Shown here one piece after another: positions 24,131 to 33,681 of a DNA stretch of 60,427 bases (position 1 is its first letter; each line of letters starts with the position of its first letter). The DNA comes from Candidatus Omnitrophota bacterium. GTDB taxonomy: Bacteria > Hinthialibacterota > Hinthialibacteria > OLB16. Under the pieces are notes generated by a model that had not been told where the DNA came from, searched no databases, and saw only the letters and a program-made list of their open reading frames with translations. The translations under genes were made by a program, and so were the position numbers. The stretch lies in assembly GCA_020632575.1 (NCBI GenBank), contig JACKFH010000021.1, forward strand, positions 1 through 60,427, in the 5' to 3' direction.

Positions 24131-27100
24131 ATGCCGATTTGTCGATTGATTCCAATTCTTATCACGTTCCTTTGCCTGAGCATTCAGAACGTTTCCGCCG
24201 CCACACTCTATGTCTCCAAACTTGGGGACAACTCGGATGGATCCAGCTGGGCCAAGGCCTACACCACCATCGAGACGGCGCTGGGCGCTATCCCCGATGA
24301 CCAGGGGGGACACCGGATCGTGGTCCGGCCGGACACTTACATGGAGGGGATGCTGTCGCCCGCCCATAAAGGAGCCGAGGGGGCTTACAACGAATTGATC
24401 GGGGATTTCGATGGATCGCTGGGGTCGGGGACGACCGGTTATGTGGTGATCGATTCGGGAGATCCGGAGAAGGGGTTCAAGAGTTATGACTGGTATGGCC
24501 CGATTCGCGCCAACCAGGAGGGGTGGTCGCCTGAGCATAAGGACCCGACGTTTTCGGCCATCATCTGGGACCGTTGGAAACTGAAGAACCTTTATGTGAC
24601 CGGCGGGGATGGCGGGCTCTTTTGGGATCTGACCAACCAGACCAAGCCGTTCACCATTATTGTGGAGGACTGCATCAGCATCGGTCGCGCGTTTGGCGGC
24701 GGGGTGGCCAGTTGTCTCTCGCGCTATGACGAGCCGATCACTTTTCGACGGTGTCATCTCTGGGCGCTCGACTGGTGGGGGGACACCGCGGCGGCTTATG
24801 TCCGTGTCGAGAACGAAACGATGCCGGAGCGTCCCGATGTGATCTTCGAGGATTGTTCGATGGCCAGCCCACAGTGCGCTCTCAAGGCGGGCAACTTTGG
24901 GTTCGACACCTCCATGCGGATCAAACTTGTTCGCTGCAATCTGGTGGCTCTCAACTTTTCTCAACCCCAGGGGACTCCGATCGATGGCGCCATTCAGAGT
25001 GTCGAGCAGGGGAAACTCCTCCATGTCGATCTCGAGGATACGACTGTCATGGGATACAAGGTTTTCGGCGTGCGAGTGAACAAGGAGACCGAGAAGGATA
25101 TCACTTACACAACGACCGGAGATGTCCAGGCCTATGTCCAATTCCAGCAGGAAGTCCCAAAGGGTTTCTATCGTCTCCAACAATGGCCAATCGACACTTT
25201 CCAATCGATTCTCCCGCCGAAGATGCCGCATCGCGGAGTCCAGTTTGAATCGACCGAGCTACTCATCAAAGATCTTTGCGAGATCACACCGATTGTCTGG
25301 AAGGGGAGACTCTGTCACATGGAGTGCGTCCGACCGGGCTCGGGTGGAGAACGAAAGGACTATTACCTCCGAGTCGTGGATGCTGAAACGGGAGAAGAAC
25401 TCGCACGATTCGCGGAGGGTTATGGGCTCGGCTGCGCTTATGTCGAGGATGATGTCTTTTACGCCTTCGCTTCGCGTTTCGAGGATGCGAATTGGAACGA
25501 CGTGACGATGTTCAAATCCTCCGACCTCAAGAACTGGGAATCGAAGAAGGTGATCGAACAGGGGAATGAACATCTCTTCAATAGTTCGGTGTGCAAGGGA
25601 CCGGATGGATATGTCATGGCCTACGAATCCAACGACCCGACCTGGCCCGCATTCACCACAAAATTCGCGGTCTCGAAGGATTTGAAGAACTGGGAAAAGC
25701 TTCCGGACTGCGGATTCGGAACGAACCGTTACACCGCCTGTCCCTGCATCCGGTATTTCGATGGTTACTACTATGTGCTTTATTTGGAGAGCCGCTCACC
25801 CCGACGTTATTACGAGGCTTATGTCACCCGGTCGAAAGATCTTAAGACTTGGGAGGTCAGCAGCGCCAACCCGGTGCTCACCGCCACCGAGATCGATGAT
25901 GGGATCAATGCCTCCGACCCGGATCTGATCGAGTGGAAGGGAAAGACTTATGTTTATTACACAGTCGGGGATCAGCAGACCTGGATGAATGTGAAGCGCG
26001 GCATCTACGATGGAACGGAGGAGGAATTTTTCAAGAGTTGGTACAAGCAACCCGGTATCCCAGATCCCGGCGCATTCTATCAACCCGAGGCCAAGTCAAA
26101 ATCCTCCTGGTTCAATGACGCGAAATTTGGGATCTTTGTCCACTGGGGGACTTATGCGGTCTATGGCAAGAACGACAAGGGGCCCTATGTCTCCTGGGCG
26201 ATGAACAACGAAAAGATCCCGTTTGAGGAATACGAGAAACTGGCCGACCAATTCCATCCCACAAAATTCGACGCCGAAGAGTGGATGAAGATTTTTAAAG
26301 AGGCTGGCGCGCGTTATGTCACTTTCACCTCGAAGCACCATGAGGGCTTTTGCATGTTCGACAGCACGCTCACCGATTACGATTCGGTGGATCGGGCGCC
26401 TCACAAGGATTTTGTGAAAGAGTTGATCGACGCTGCGCGGAAAGCGGATATGAAGATCAGTTTTTATTACTCCACGCTCGATTGGGCGCACCCCGATTTC
26501 AAAAAGGATCTCTCACAATATGTCGACGAGTATCTCTTCGGACAGGTGAGGGAACTCTGCACGAACTATGGTCCCATCGATGGGATCTGGTTTGATGGGG
26601 AGTGGGATTATCCGGCGGAAATCTGGAAGGCGACGGAGCTCGTCTCGATGATCCACGATTTGCAGCCGGGCGCGCTGGTCAACGATCGAATCGGAAAAGG
26701 AGAAAGGGGCAAGACCGTTCTCGCCGATTTCTACACTCGGGAGCAGCCGGTCGAGATTCTCAAGAAGACCGAGACCGAGGCGAGGAAGCCGTGGGAGGCT
26801 TGCCTCACCATCGGAGAGTCCTGGGGCTATCGGCGCAATGACACGAACCTGAAATCAACCGAGGAGTTGATCCGCTTCCTGATCGATGTCGCCAGCCGTG
26901 GCGGAAACCTCCTCCTCAATGTCGGCCCGACCCCCGAAGGCGAGATCCCCGCCCCCTTGGTCGAACGCATCCTCGGCATCGGCAAGTGGCTCAAAAAGAA
27001 CGGCGATTCGATCTATGGGACCTACGCCTCCCCCTTCGCTTCCCTGCCCTACGGCAAATGCACGACGAAGGATGACACGCTTTACCTCCATCTCGAATCC

Positions 27101-27286
27101 AATCCTGGAAAGCCCCTCGAACTCCCTGGATTGAAAAACAACATTGAGAATGTCCACTTTCTGAAAACGGGTGAGGCTCTTGATTTCGATAATGAAACCA
27201 AGTCGATCCAACTACCGAAAGAGTTGCCAGACCCAGTGGTGACCGTGGTGGCGGTGGAGTTGGATGGGGAGCCGAGGGTGGAGTGA
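24131..27286 (+). CDS. Trimodular secreted enzyme: beta-helix, GH43-like propeller, GH29 alpha-L-fucosidase
   Basis: About 1,051 residues from the ATG at 24131 (GGAGG 9 nt upstream, signal peptide MPICRLIPILITFLCLSIQN). Residues 25-340 look like a right-handed beta-helix (TLYVSKLGDNSDGSSWAKAY). About 370-645 is a five-bladed GH43/GH32-like propeller (MFKSSDLKNWESKKV, VSKDLKNWEKLPD, TRSKDLKTWEVSS, NASDPDLIEWKGKTYVYYT). From about 655 on is GH29: FGIFVHWGTYAVYG, TSKHHEGFCMFDS and IDGIWFDGEWDY, whose Asp (about 822) is the expected nucleophile, then GGNLLLNVGPTPEG. It likely removes alpha-L-fucose from sulfated or complex glycans. Confidence 0.88.
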   Translation: MPICRLIPILITFLCLSIQNVSAATLYVSKLGDNSDGSSWAKAYTTIETALGAIPDDQGGHRIVVRPDTYMEGMLSPAHKGAEGAYNELIGDFDGSLGSGTTGYVVIDSGDPEKGFKSYDWYGPIRANQEGWSPEHKDPTFSAIIWDRWKLKNLYVTGGDGGLFWDLTNQTKPFTIIVEDCISIGRAFGGGVASCLSRYDEPITFRRCHLWALDWWGDTAAAYVRVENETMPERPDVIFEDCSMASPQCALKAGNFGFDTSMRIKLVRCNLVALNFSQPQGTPIDGAIQSVEQGKLLHVDLEDTTVMGYKVFGVRVNKETEKDITYTTTGDVQAYVQFQQEVPKGFYRLQQWPIDTFQSILPPKMPHRGVQFESTELLIKDLCEITPIVWKGRLCHMECVRPGSGGERKDYYLRVVDAETGEELARFAEGYGLGCAYVEDDVFYAFASRFEDANWNDVTMFKSSDLKNWESKKVIEQGNEHLFNSSVCKGPDGYVMAYESNDPTWPAFTTKFAVSKDLKNWEKLPDCGFGTNRYTACPCIRYFDGYYYVLYLESRSPRRYYEAYVTRSKDLKTWEVSSANPVLTATEIDDGINASDPDLIEWKGKTYVYYTVGDQQTWMNVKRGIYDGTEEEFFKSWYKQPGIPDPGAFYQPEAKSKSSWFNDAKFGIFVHWGTYAVYGKNDKGPYVSWAMNNEKIPFEEYEKLADQFHPTKFDAEEWMKIFKEAGARYVTFTSKHHEGFCMFDSTLTDYDSVDRAPHKDFVKELIDAARKADMKISFYYSTLDWAHPDFKKDLSQYVDEYLFGQVRELCTNYGPIDGIWFDGEWDYPAEIWKATELVSMIHDLQPGALVNDRIGKGERGKTVLADFYTREQPVEILKKTETEARKPWEACLTIGESWGYRRNDTNLKSTEELIRFLIDVASRGGNLLLNVGPTPEGEIPAPLVERILGIGKWLKKNGDSIYGTYASPFASLPYGKCTTKDDTLYLHLESNPGKPLELPGLKNNIENVHFLKTGEALDFDNETKSIQLPKELPDPVVTVVAVELDGEPRVE

Positions 27287-27347
27287 AACTGTTTCTACAT
27301 CCATTGGAAATTAATTGATCCATTATAGGATTGTGCTAAAATGCGCC

Positions 27348-28583
27348 ATGTTCGGAACGGCGCATGATGTCCTGATTTTGACTGTGAGTCTGATTCTCCT
27401 AGGGGCCGCCTCGGCCGAGACCTTTTACGTTGTACAAAACCCAACAGAGGAGGGAGTCTGGCCCTCCGGATTCGAGACCATCTCGGAGGCCATCCAGGTC
27501 TCGGCCTCGGGCGATGAAATCTGGATCGCCTCGGGGACCTATCACGAAACCATCTCCCTCGACCACGGCGTCCACCTTTATGGAGGTTTCACCGGGAACG
27601 AAAGTCCGGAGGACTTCGACCTAAGGGACTGGAAAGCCAACCCCGTCATCATCGATGGAACCGGTTTTAACCACTCCGTCATCACTCTTTCAAACGCGGC
27701 GGACACCCTCTTCGACGGGATATTCATTCGCAATGGTCGGAGTCTCTACGGAGGCGGGATCCACTGCACCACCAGCGAGCTCACTCTGATCGATTGCCGG
27801 ATATCAAACAACGAAGCCTTCACCCGGGTGGATTGTAAAGTGAACTCCGGAGATTGGAATTTCTCGGGAGTCAACACCTGCTACGGCGATTGTTATATTT
27901 TGGGAGGACTCGGGGGCGCCGTCTATTTGGAAGAGTCGTCATTGGAACTCCTTTCCTCGGTCATCGAATCAAACACCGGGACCATGGGAGGAGGAGTGTA
28001 TGGAGTCTCGAATAGCACGGTTCTGATCCAAGACGCCACCCTGTCCCACAACGCAGCGATTGCGGCCCGTGAGGTCATGGATGGGACTTGTTGCTGGGTT
28101 CACACCACCTACACCGAATGTTTTCATTCGGAGTTTGACCGTTACGCTGGCGGCTATGGGGGAGGAGTCTGTGTTTCAAGCGCCTCTCTCACCATCCTGG
28201 ATTCAGATGTTAATCGGAACCAGGCCACACTGGGTGGAGGAGGAGTCGACGCTCGCGGGACTACTGAGGTTTTCCATTTTGAAAACTCCAAATTCGAAGA
28301 TAACCTTGTCGAATCCAAACCTGGCCTTAGCTCGAAGGGGAGGCGGGGGAGTCTCCTGCCGCAGTCAATATCCAGCGTTCATCGGCTGCACATTCCGAGG
28401 GAACTCCAGCGATTACGATGGAGGCGGTCTTCTGCTGACCGCCCCTGGGGTGTATTCAGGATTTCCCACCGTTCGCGGACTGCACATTCGAAAACAATCA
28501 AGCTGTTTCCCAGTTCGGGCGCGGAGGAGGGTTATGTGTGGATGCTTATATCCATGCGAGTGCGAATAGAAATGCATTTCTAG
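27348..28583 (+). pseudogene. Beta-helix giant exoprotein, N-terminal piece (frameshifted)
   Basis: The signal peptide MFGTAHDVLILTVSLILLGA suggests the ATG at 27348; a TTG at 27315 is possible. A Pmp/choice-of-anchor type beta-helix follows (EIWIASGTYHETISLDHGVH, LYGGFTGNE). The reading frame makes sense only to about 28318. It then continues in the next frame (RRGGGGVSCRSQYPAFIGC, FRGNSSDYDGGG), and from about 28465 in the third frame (ADCTFENNQAVSQFGRGGGL). Removing one G from AAGGGGAGG and one base from TTTCCC restores a single gene of about 1,565 residues reaching 32053. The last 85 residues as read are not genuine. Confidence 0.7.
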
Positions 28584-31500
28584 GAAACCGCGCTTACAAC
28601 GGGGGTGGGTCATTTTTGGGTTCCGACTCCACACTTGAGGATAGCGTATGGAGGGGAAACCAAGCCAAACTTGGAGGCGCCTCCGCCGGCTCAGGAGATT
28701 TTTCGCGATGCCGAATGATCGGGAACACAACGGATGGGGGACGCGGAGGCGCTCTCTGGGGAAAGGACTTTTTGCTCTCCAATTGCCTGCTTGCTTTCAA
28801 TCAGTCATTGGAGGCTGGGGCTATTTACTCGGAGCCGACTTTCGATCCCACCCGTCTCGTTAACTGCACCCTTTACGGAAACAGCGCCGAGGACACTGGC
28901 GGAATCGTCGCGCATCGAGCGGTCTACAGCGACCTTTACCTGTCCGTGGTCAATTCGATTCTCTGGAACCCGGGTGCGGAAATCAAATCGGACAGTTGGT
29001 CGGCCAGCTATTCCGACATTCAGGGAGGCGCGACCGGTGAGGGGAATATCAACGCCTACCCCCTGTTTCAAGATATCGGCGAGAAGGATTTCCGACTTCT
29101 GAATGGATCGCCTTGCATCGATCGAGGCTCGGGTGAAGCGATTCTCGCGAGTGCTGACCTACAGGGGGCTAGCCGAATCCAAGGTGAGGGGATCGATATC
29201 GGCGCTCTCGAATCGCCCGGAGATTACGAGGCCGGAGACCCGGTTTCCATCACTCGGATTTATGTGAAAACCGGAGGCGCGGACAATGGCCCGGGCGATT
29301 CTTGGGAAAACGCCTTCGGCTCCATCAATGCCGCCATGGCATGGGCGACCGACGGAACCGAGATATGGGTTCAAGGCGGGGACTACTCGGAGCCCATTGT
29401 TTTAGAGGAGGGAGTCTCTCTCTATGGGGGTTTCTCCGGAACGGAAACCTCTTTGTCCGAACGGGTCCCGCAATCCAATCCAACCCGACTCTTGGGCGGA
29501 GACTTCTTCGGATCGATCGTCCTGGGAGCGGGCATCCGATCGGCAACCTTGGATGGTTTCACGGTGGCGGGTGGGAGGTCGGACTCGGGCGGCGGGATCA
29601 ACCTCTCGGGACCGGGGTCCTATACGGTGGCGAATTGCCGGATCGTGGACAACACCTCCGAGGAGGAGGGAGGAGGAATTTTTTGTGGAGACGGGGCGGA
29701 GGTCTCGATTCTTCATTGTTCGATTGACAACAACGCCGCCGAAGGGAATGGCGGCGGGGTCTATATGGGGAAGGACTCGATTCTCCACTTTGAAAATTCC
29801 CAAGTCGACTCAAACCTTGCCGTAAACGGAGCAGGGATTTATGCATCTCTCTCCGCGGGGGAAATCGCCGATTCGACCTTTGAGAACAACCACGCCACAG
29901 CGAACTCCGGAGGCGCGTTCTTTTCCGGGAATCTCATATTCTCGAATTGCCTATTTAAAGGTAATGTCGCCACCGATTTCGGCGGTGTCCAACTATCGGG
30001 GGAAGGGGCCATCAATCTGAACAGGTGTCGGGTTCTTTCGAATGAGGCGAGATCGAAAGGAGGGGGCATTGGGCTAACCGGGATGGCTTCGCCCACTTTC
30101 AAATTGACACAGGTTTCGGACAATCAGGCCCGTTTCGGCGGGGGGCTCTTTGTGGCGGATCGCTCACTCCCGGTTTTCGAGGACTGCGGAATCTTGAGGA
30201 ACCACGCTGTGTATCGGGAATCGATTTCCCCACCTCTTGGATCGGGTGGTGGAATCTATGCTGGGGGAGCGCAACTTACCTTAAGACGCTCTCTGATCTC
30301 GGAGAATACTGGCGACTATCAAGGGGGCGGTTTGTTCGGTTCCCATTCTGCTTACCTTGTGCAGGGTTGCACGATGACACGCAATCAAGGGCTTTACGGG
30401 GGTGGCGTCTATCTTTGGGGAGTCCCTGTTTCACCCTATCCTACCTCCTCCTTCACGAGCTGCCTATTCGCCAAGAATCGAGCGGAACGTTTTTCGAACA
30501 TTCCGGATGGTGGAGCCGCCTGTCTCGCCAACGACGCTCCAGCGATTTTCGAGAATTGCACCCTGGTCGACAACCGCGCGAAATCCGTGGGTGGAATCGG
30601 CGGCGGCATCCTGTCGGTTACCAATTGCATTTTATGGAACGAAGGAATCGAAATCGACTCCAGCCATGTAACCGTCAGCAATTCTTCCTGTCAGGGTGGA
30701 TGCTACGGAAATGGGAACCAATACGGGTTCCCCCAATTCAAAGACGTGCTGAACGGCGACTGCCGACTGACCTCTGGATCTCCTTGCATCGACCGGGGAT
30801 CCGCGCCCAGCAATCCGGACCCCGCGGAGGTGGATTTGGACGGATTATCACGAATCCAAAATGGAATCGTCGACATTGGCTGCTATGAGGCCTTGGAGGG
30901 GGCCCAATCGGGCCCAGTTGACGAAGTTCGTTCTCCTCTCTATGTGGTCCACGGTGGAACGGGAAAGAATCTAGGAGGGAATTGGGAGGATGCCTTCCCG
31001 GACATCCACAGCGCTCTCTTGGTCAGCACGACGGGTGCGGAGATCTGGATTGCCGAAGGAGAATATCGGGAGAGTCTGACTGTCGAAAAGGGGGTCTCCC
31101 TCTACGGAGGTTTCACCGGAAGTGAAAGTTCGTTGACGGAACGCGACTATGGGAATCACTTCACGGTGATCGACGCGACCGGTCTTGGGCGGTCCGTGAT
31201 GTCCATTCCCAAGGCCGTTCAGTGTGTGGTCGACGGTCTGACTCTGACTGGTGGAGACCCTGGTGGCGGAATCCATTGCGATGATTTGAGCGATTCAGTT
31301 CTGCGGAATCTGATCGTAACGGGAAACCGATCGGAGATTAGCGGGGCCATCCACATGTCCCCAAACTCTCGAGCATTCATGGAGAACTGCCTCTTGTCGC
31401 GTAACAAGGCGACTAGGGGCGGCGCCATGTCTATCCAATACGCCAAGGTGGAAATGGTGCATTGCACACTGGCCGCCAATTCGGCGCTCGAGGGCGCGGC

Positions 31501-32053
31501 GATCATTGTCACAGGGGGAGGAGCCGAACCAAAACTCAGAGTATGGAATTCCATTCTCTGGAATGAAGGACCCTCCGAAATCATCGCTTACCCAAGTGCG
31601 GGTGTGATTCAGATCGAGAATTCTCAGGTTCGATTGGCTTGGCCAGGCGCCGCAAACTCAACTGTCGATCCGGAGTTTATCAACTATGCGGATGGAGACT
31701 TTCGCTTGTCCGAATCCTCACCTTGTATCGATACGGCCAAACCCAACCTCGCGGTCGAAAGCCTAAACGGAGTGACTCGCCCCGTCGATATTCCAGGAGT
31801 AGGCGCCGATGGGGAGGGGAGGGGTTATGATCGGGGGCCCTATGAACGTCCCCTCGAAGGTCATCCTACTTTCACTCCCACCCTCACTCCTACACCCACG
31901 GTGACACCGACATCCGATTTTGACTTGGTTCGAGACGGCTTGGTTAACGCTCTGGATCTTTTCGAACTGCTGAAACAAACAAGACAATCTGGAAGCGACA
32001 ACACAGCCCTCTTTGAATTCAGCCTAGACTGGATGACATCCAACGGCACCTGA
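28538..32053 (+). CDS. Beta-helix giant exoprotein, C-terminal piece with dockerin-like tail
   Basis: 1,171 residues as an open piece, continuous with the gene at 27348 after two frameshifts. Two further beta-helix modules each open with a matching header: SWENAFGSINAAMAWATDGT then EIWVQGGDYSEP and LYGGFSGTETSLSER; and NWEDAFPDIHSALLVSTTGA then EIWIAEGEYRES and LYGGFTGSESSLTER. Many GGG(I/V)(Y/F) turns follow in each. A Thr/Pro linker (FTPTLTPTPTVTPTS) leads to a short end with FDLVRDGLVNALDLFELLKQ, resembling half a dockerin or EF-hand. Secreted, probably surface-bound; function unknown. Confidence 0.75.
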   Translation: MDAYIHASANRNAFLGNRAYNGGGSFLGSDSTLEDSVWRGNQAKLGGASAGSGDFSRCRMIGNTTDGGRGGALWGKDFLLSNCLLAFNQSLEAGAIYSEPTFDPTRLVNCTLYGNSAEDTGGIVAHRAVYSDLYLSVVNSILWNPGAEIKSDSWSASYSDIQGGATGEGNINAYPLFQDIGEKDFRLLNGSPCIDRGSGEAILASADLQGASRIQGEGIDIGALESPGDYEAGDPVSITRIYVKTGGADNGPGDSWENAFGSINAAMAWATDGTEIWVQGGDYSEPIVLEEGVSLYGGFSGTETSLSERVPQSNPTRLLGGDFFGSIVLGAGIRSATLDGFTVAGGRSDSGGGINLSGPGSYTVANCRIVDNTSEEEGGGIFCGDGAEVSILHCSIDNNAAEGNGGGVYMGKDSILHFENSQVDSNLAVNGAGIYASLSAGEIADSTFENNHATANSGGAFFSGNLIFSNCLFKGNVATDFGGVQLSGEGAINLNRCRVLSNEARSKGGGIGLTGMASPTFKLTQVSDNQARFGGGLFVADRSLPVFEDCGILRNHAVYRESISPPLGSGGGIYAGGAQLTLRRSLISENTGDYQGGGLFGSHSAYLVQGCTMTRNQGLYGGGVYLWGVPVSPYPTSSFTSCLFAKNRAERFSNIPDGGAACLANDAPAIFENCTLVDNRAKSVGGIGGGILSVTNCILWNEGIEIDSSHVTVSNSSCQGGCYGNGNQYGFPQFKDVLNGDCRLTSGSPCIDRGSAPSNPDPAEVDLDGLSRIQNGIVDIGCYEALEGAQSGPVDEVRSPLYVVHGGTGKNLGGNWEDAFPDIHSALLVSTTGAEIWIAEGEYRESLTVEKGVSLYGGFTGSESSLTERDYGNHFTVIDATGLGRSVMSIPKAVQCVVDGLTLTGGDPGGGIHCDDLSDSVLRNLIVTGNRSEISGAIHMSPNSRAFMENCLLSRNKATRGGAMSIQYAKVEMVHCTLAANSALEGAAIIVTGGGAEPKLRVWNSILWNEGPSEIIAYPSAGVIQIENSQVRLAWPGAANSTVDPEFINYADGDFRLSESSPCIDTAKPNLAVESLNGVTRPVDIPGVGADGEGRGYDRGPYERPLEGHPTFTPTLTPTPTVTPTSDFDLVRDGLVNALDLFELLKQTRQSGSDNTALFEFSLDWMTSNGT

Positions 32054-32095
32054 GAATTGACGAAGAATTAAGGTTGGTGTCCGAACAGGCCCCTT

Positions 32096-32494
32096 TCACT
32101 CAAACAGCAAGAGACCCGCGACCTTGTTGAAATGTTTGTCGCGGGTGAACAAAGGCAGCCCATGCTGAAGCGCGACCGCCGCGATCCAGATATCATTGGT
32201 GGGAATTGGGGCGCCGACCTTTCTTAATTGGTTGAAGATCGCGCTGTAATGCTCGGCGGTTATTTCATCGATTGCGTAAGTGGCGACTCTGGGGGAATCG
32301 AGAAATTCTCCGAGCCGTCGCCGGTTTTCGCGTTCGTTATTCCCGCGTCTGAATCCGGCGAGGAGTTCGCCGATGGAGACGCAAGAAAGCCCGATTGCCG
32401 ATAGGCGCCGAATCCCTTCGGTGATCTCCTCATCCCCTTTTAAAAGATAGGAGTAAATGTTCGTGTCGATCAGGGCGCTTCGAATTATCGCCAC
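32096..32494 (-). CDS. vapC: VapC-family PIN ribonuclease toxin
   Basis: 132 residues. PIN motifs: ALIDTNIYSYLLKG (first Asp), SIGELLAGFRRG (Glu), IPTNDIWIAAVALQHGLPLF (Asp) and TRDKHFNKV (last acidic site). These are the four conserved acidic positions of active VapC enzymes, which cleave tRNA or rRNA. It overlaps the vapB stop by 10 nt. Confidence 0.9.
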   Translation of the reverse strand: MAIIRSALIDTNIYSYLLKGDEEITEGIRRLSAIGLSCVSIGELLAGFRRGNNERENRRRLGEFLDSPRVATYAIDEITAEHYSAIFNQLRKVGAPIPTNDIWIAAVALQHGLPLFTRDKHFNKVAGLLLFE

Positions 32495-32745
32495 AATTCC
32501 TTATCGATCCGGCGACCGGCGTCGATCTCCCCCTGAATCTCATTGAATTCTTCCTCGGACCAAAGGCCGAAAAGGTGGTCGAGATCGGTGTGCACCTCGG
32601 TAAACTTCTTTTCCTTTTCCAAGCCGACGGCTTTCCGGAGAATTTCGACCACAATCTGATTGACACTCTTATCCGATTCCTTGGCCCGCCTCTTCAGCGC
32701 TTTCGCCAAATCATCGTCAACACCGCGTACAGACAATGAGGCCAT
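32485..32745 (-). CDS. vapB: VapB/FitA-type ribbon-helix-helix antitoxin
   Basis: 86 residues from the ATG at 32745, preferred because GGAGGG stands 5 nt upstream; an ATG at 32760 adds five residues. LSVRGVDDDLAKALKRRAKE and KSVNQIVVEILRKAVG form the ribbon-helix-helix. The acidic C-terminus (LDHLFGLWSEEEF) is the likely toxin clamp. It precedes and overlaps vapC in the canonical order. Confidence 0.88.
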   Translation of the reverse strand: MASLSVRGVDDDLAKALKRRAKESDKSVNQIVVEILRKAVGLEKEKKFTEVHTDLDHLFGLWSEEEFNEIQGEIDAGRRIDKELWR

Positions 32746-32782
32746 GGGACCCTCCATCATCGAATGCTTTCATTATGATACT

Positions 32783-32811
32783 ATTATATGCAGGCATCAA
32801 ATCGGAGTCAA
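32783..32811 (-). promoter_or_regulatory. Sigma-70 promoter of vapBC
   Basis: Minus strand: TTGACT (32811-32806), 17-bp spacer, TATAAT (32788-32783). A near-consensus promoter 38 bp before the vapB start. The adjacent GATACTATTATATGC resembles the region around the PIN-module promoter at 8197-8210. Confidence 0.75.
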
Positions 32812-32914
32812 AGAGGAATGGCCGTGTTCACTTTTTGGCGGATCTTTCGGTCGATACCCTCTCCGTATTCCAATTCTCAAGTGGCCACGCCCGAAGTGGC
32901 CGCAGTCTCATTCC

Positions 32915-33427
32915 TCAAGCAAACAAAAAGGCGCAGGCGGTCCAGAGGAGGCCGGCGATGAGGGCGGCGACGCTGGCTTGGGGGATCTGGGTTTTGACAT
33001 GGTCCATCAGGTCGCAGCCGCAACACATCGAGGAGAGCACGGTGGTGTCTGAAATCGGGGAGCACTGATCGCCATAGACGCTGCCATCCATGACCGCCGC
33101 GAAGCAGATGGTCATGAAAAACATCGGGTGCTCCAGCCCGTGTGCGGTGGCCACCGCGTAGGCGAGCGGCATGGCGAGCGGAAAGGAGACCGCGTAGGTT
33201 CCCCAACTCGTCCCGGTCGAAAAGGCGATGACGATGGTCATGATCTGGAGGATGACCGGCAGAAGCCAGTAAGGGATTCGGTCGCCGAGGAGTTCGACCA
33301 AAAAGATCCCACCCCCCGCCTCTTTGCTCAGGTTCCCGATGGTCATCGCCAACATGAGGATGACCGATCCCAGCACCACCCCCTTCAGGCCATCGGTGAT
33401 TCCCTCGATAGCGTCTCGCAACGACAT
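32915..33427 (-). pseudogene. NhaC-type Na+/H+ antiporter, C-terminal piece (frameshifted)
   Basis: About 170 residues from MSLRDAIEGITDGLKG. Membrane helices and conserved antiporter segments: VVLGSVILMLAMTIGNL, FSTGTSWGTYAVSFPLAMPL, MDGSVYGDQCSPISDTT (a hallmark of NhaC-family proteins) and a final helix SVAALIAGLLWTACAFLF. The frame joins the middle piece if one G is added to the GGG run of AAAGGGATG (about 33430). Confidence 0.8.
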
Positions 33428-33681
33428 CCCTTTCCGAGAGCCAGGCCCAGCGCGATCAGTAGCGCGGCCCGAACGCCCAACGCACCTCGGGGTGAGCCAT
33501 AGGCGATGAAGGTCCCGATGGCGATGACAATCAGGGCAATCAGTGGAAGGAAGAAGTCGATAACGTTTGGCTTGTAACCCTCCGGAACATGACTGAGTTG
33601 GAGTTCCTTGGCGGCCAGCGGTTCGGCGTCGGGAGCGTCGAGTTCCCCGGTCTCCCTCGCGCGCTTGATGGCGGCTTTCAT
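33385..33681 (-). pseudogene. NhaC-type Na+/H+ antiporter, middle piece (frameshifted)
   Basis: Carries the cytoplasmic linker (MKAAIKRARETGELDAPDAE) and a membrane helix (VIDFFLPLIALIVIAIGTFI), then LLIALGLALG before the frame is lost. Genuine sequence extends upstream to about 33715 (RQVPFLGKKM). Two single-base losses in G runs, near 33430 and 33705, account for the breaks. Restored, the antiporter would be about 580 residues (32915-34655). Confidence 0.7.
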
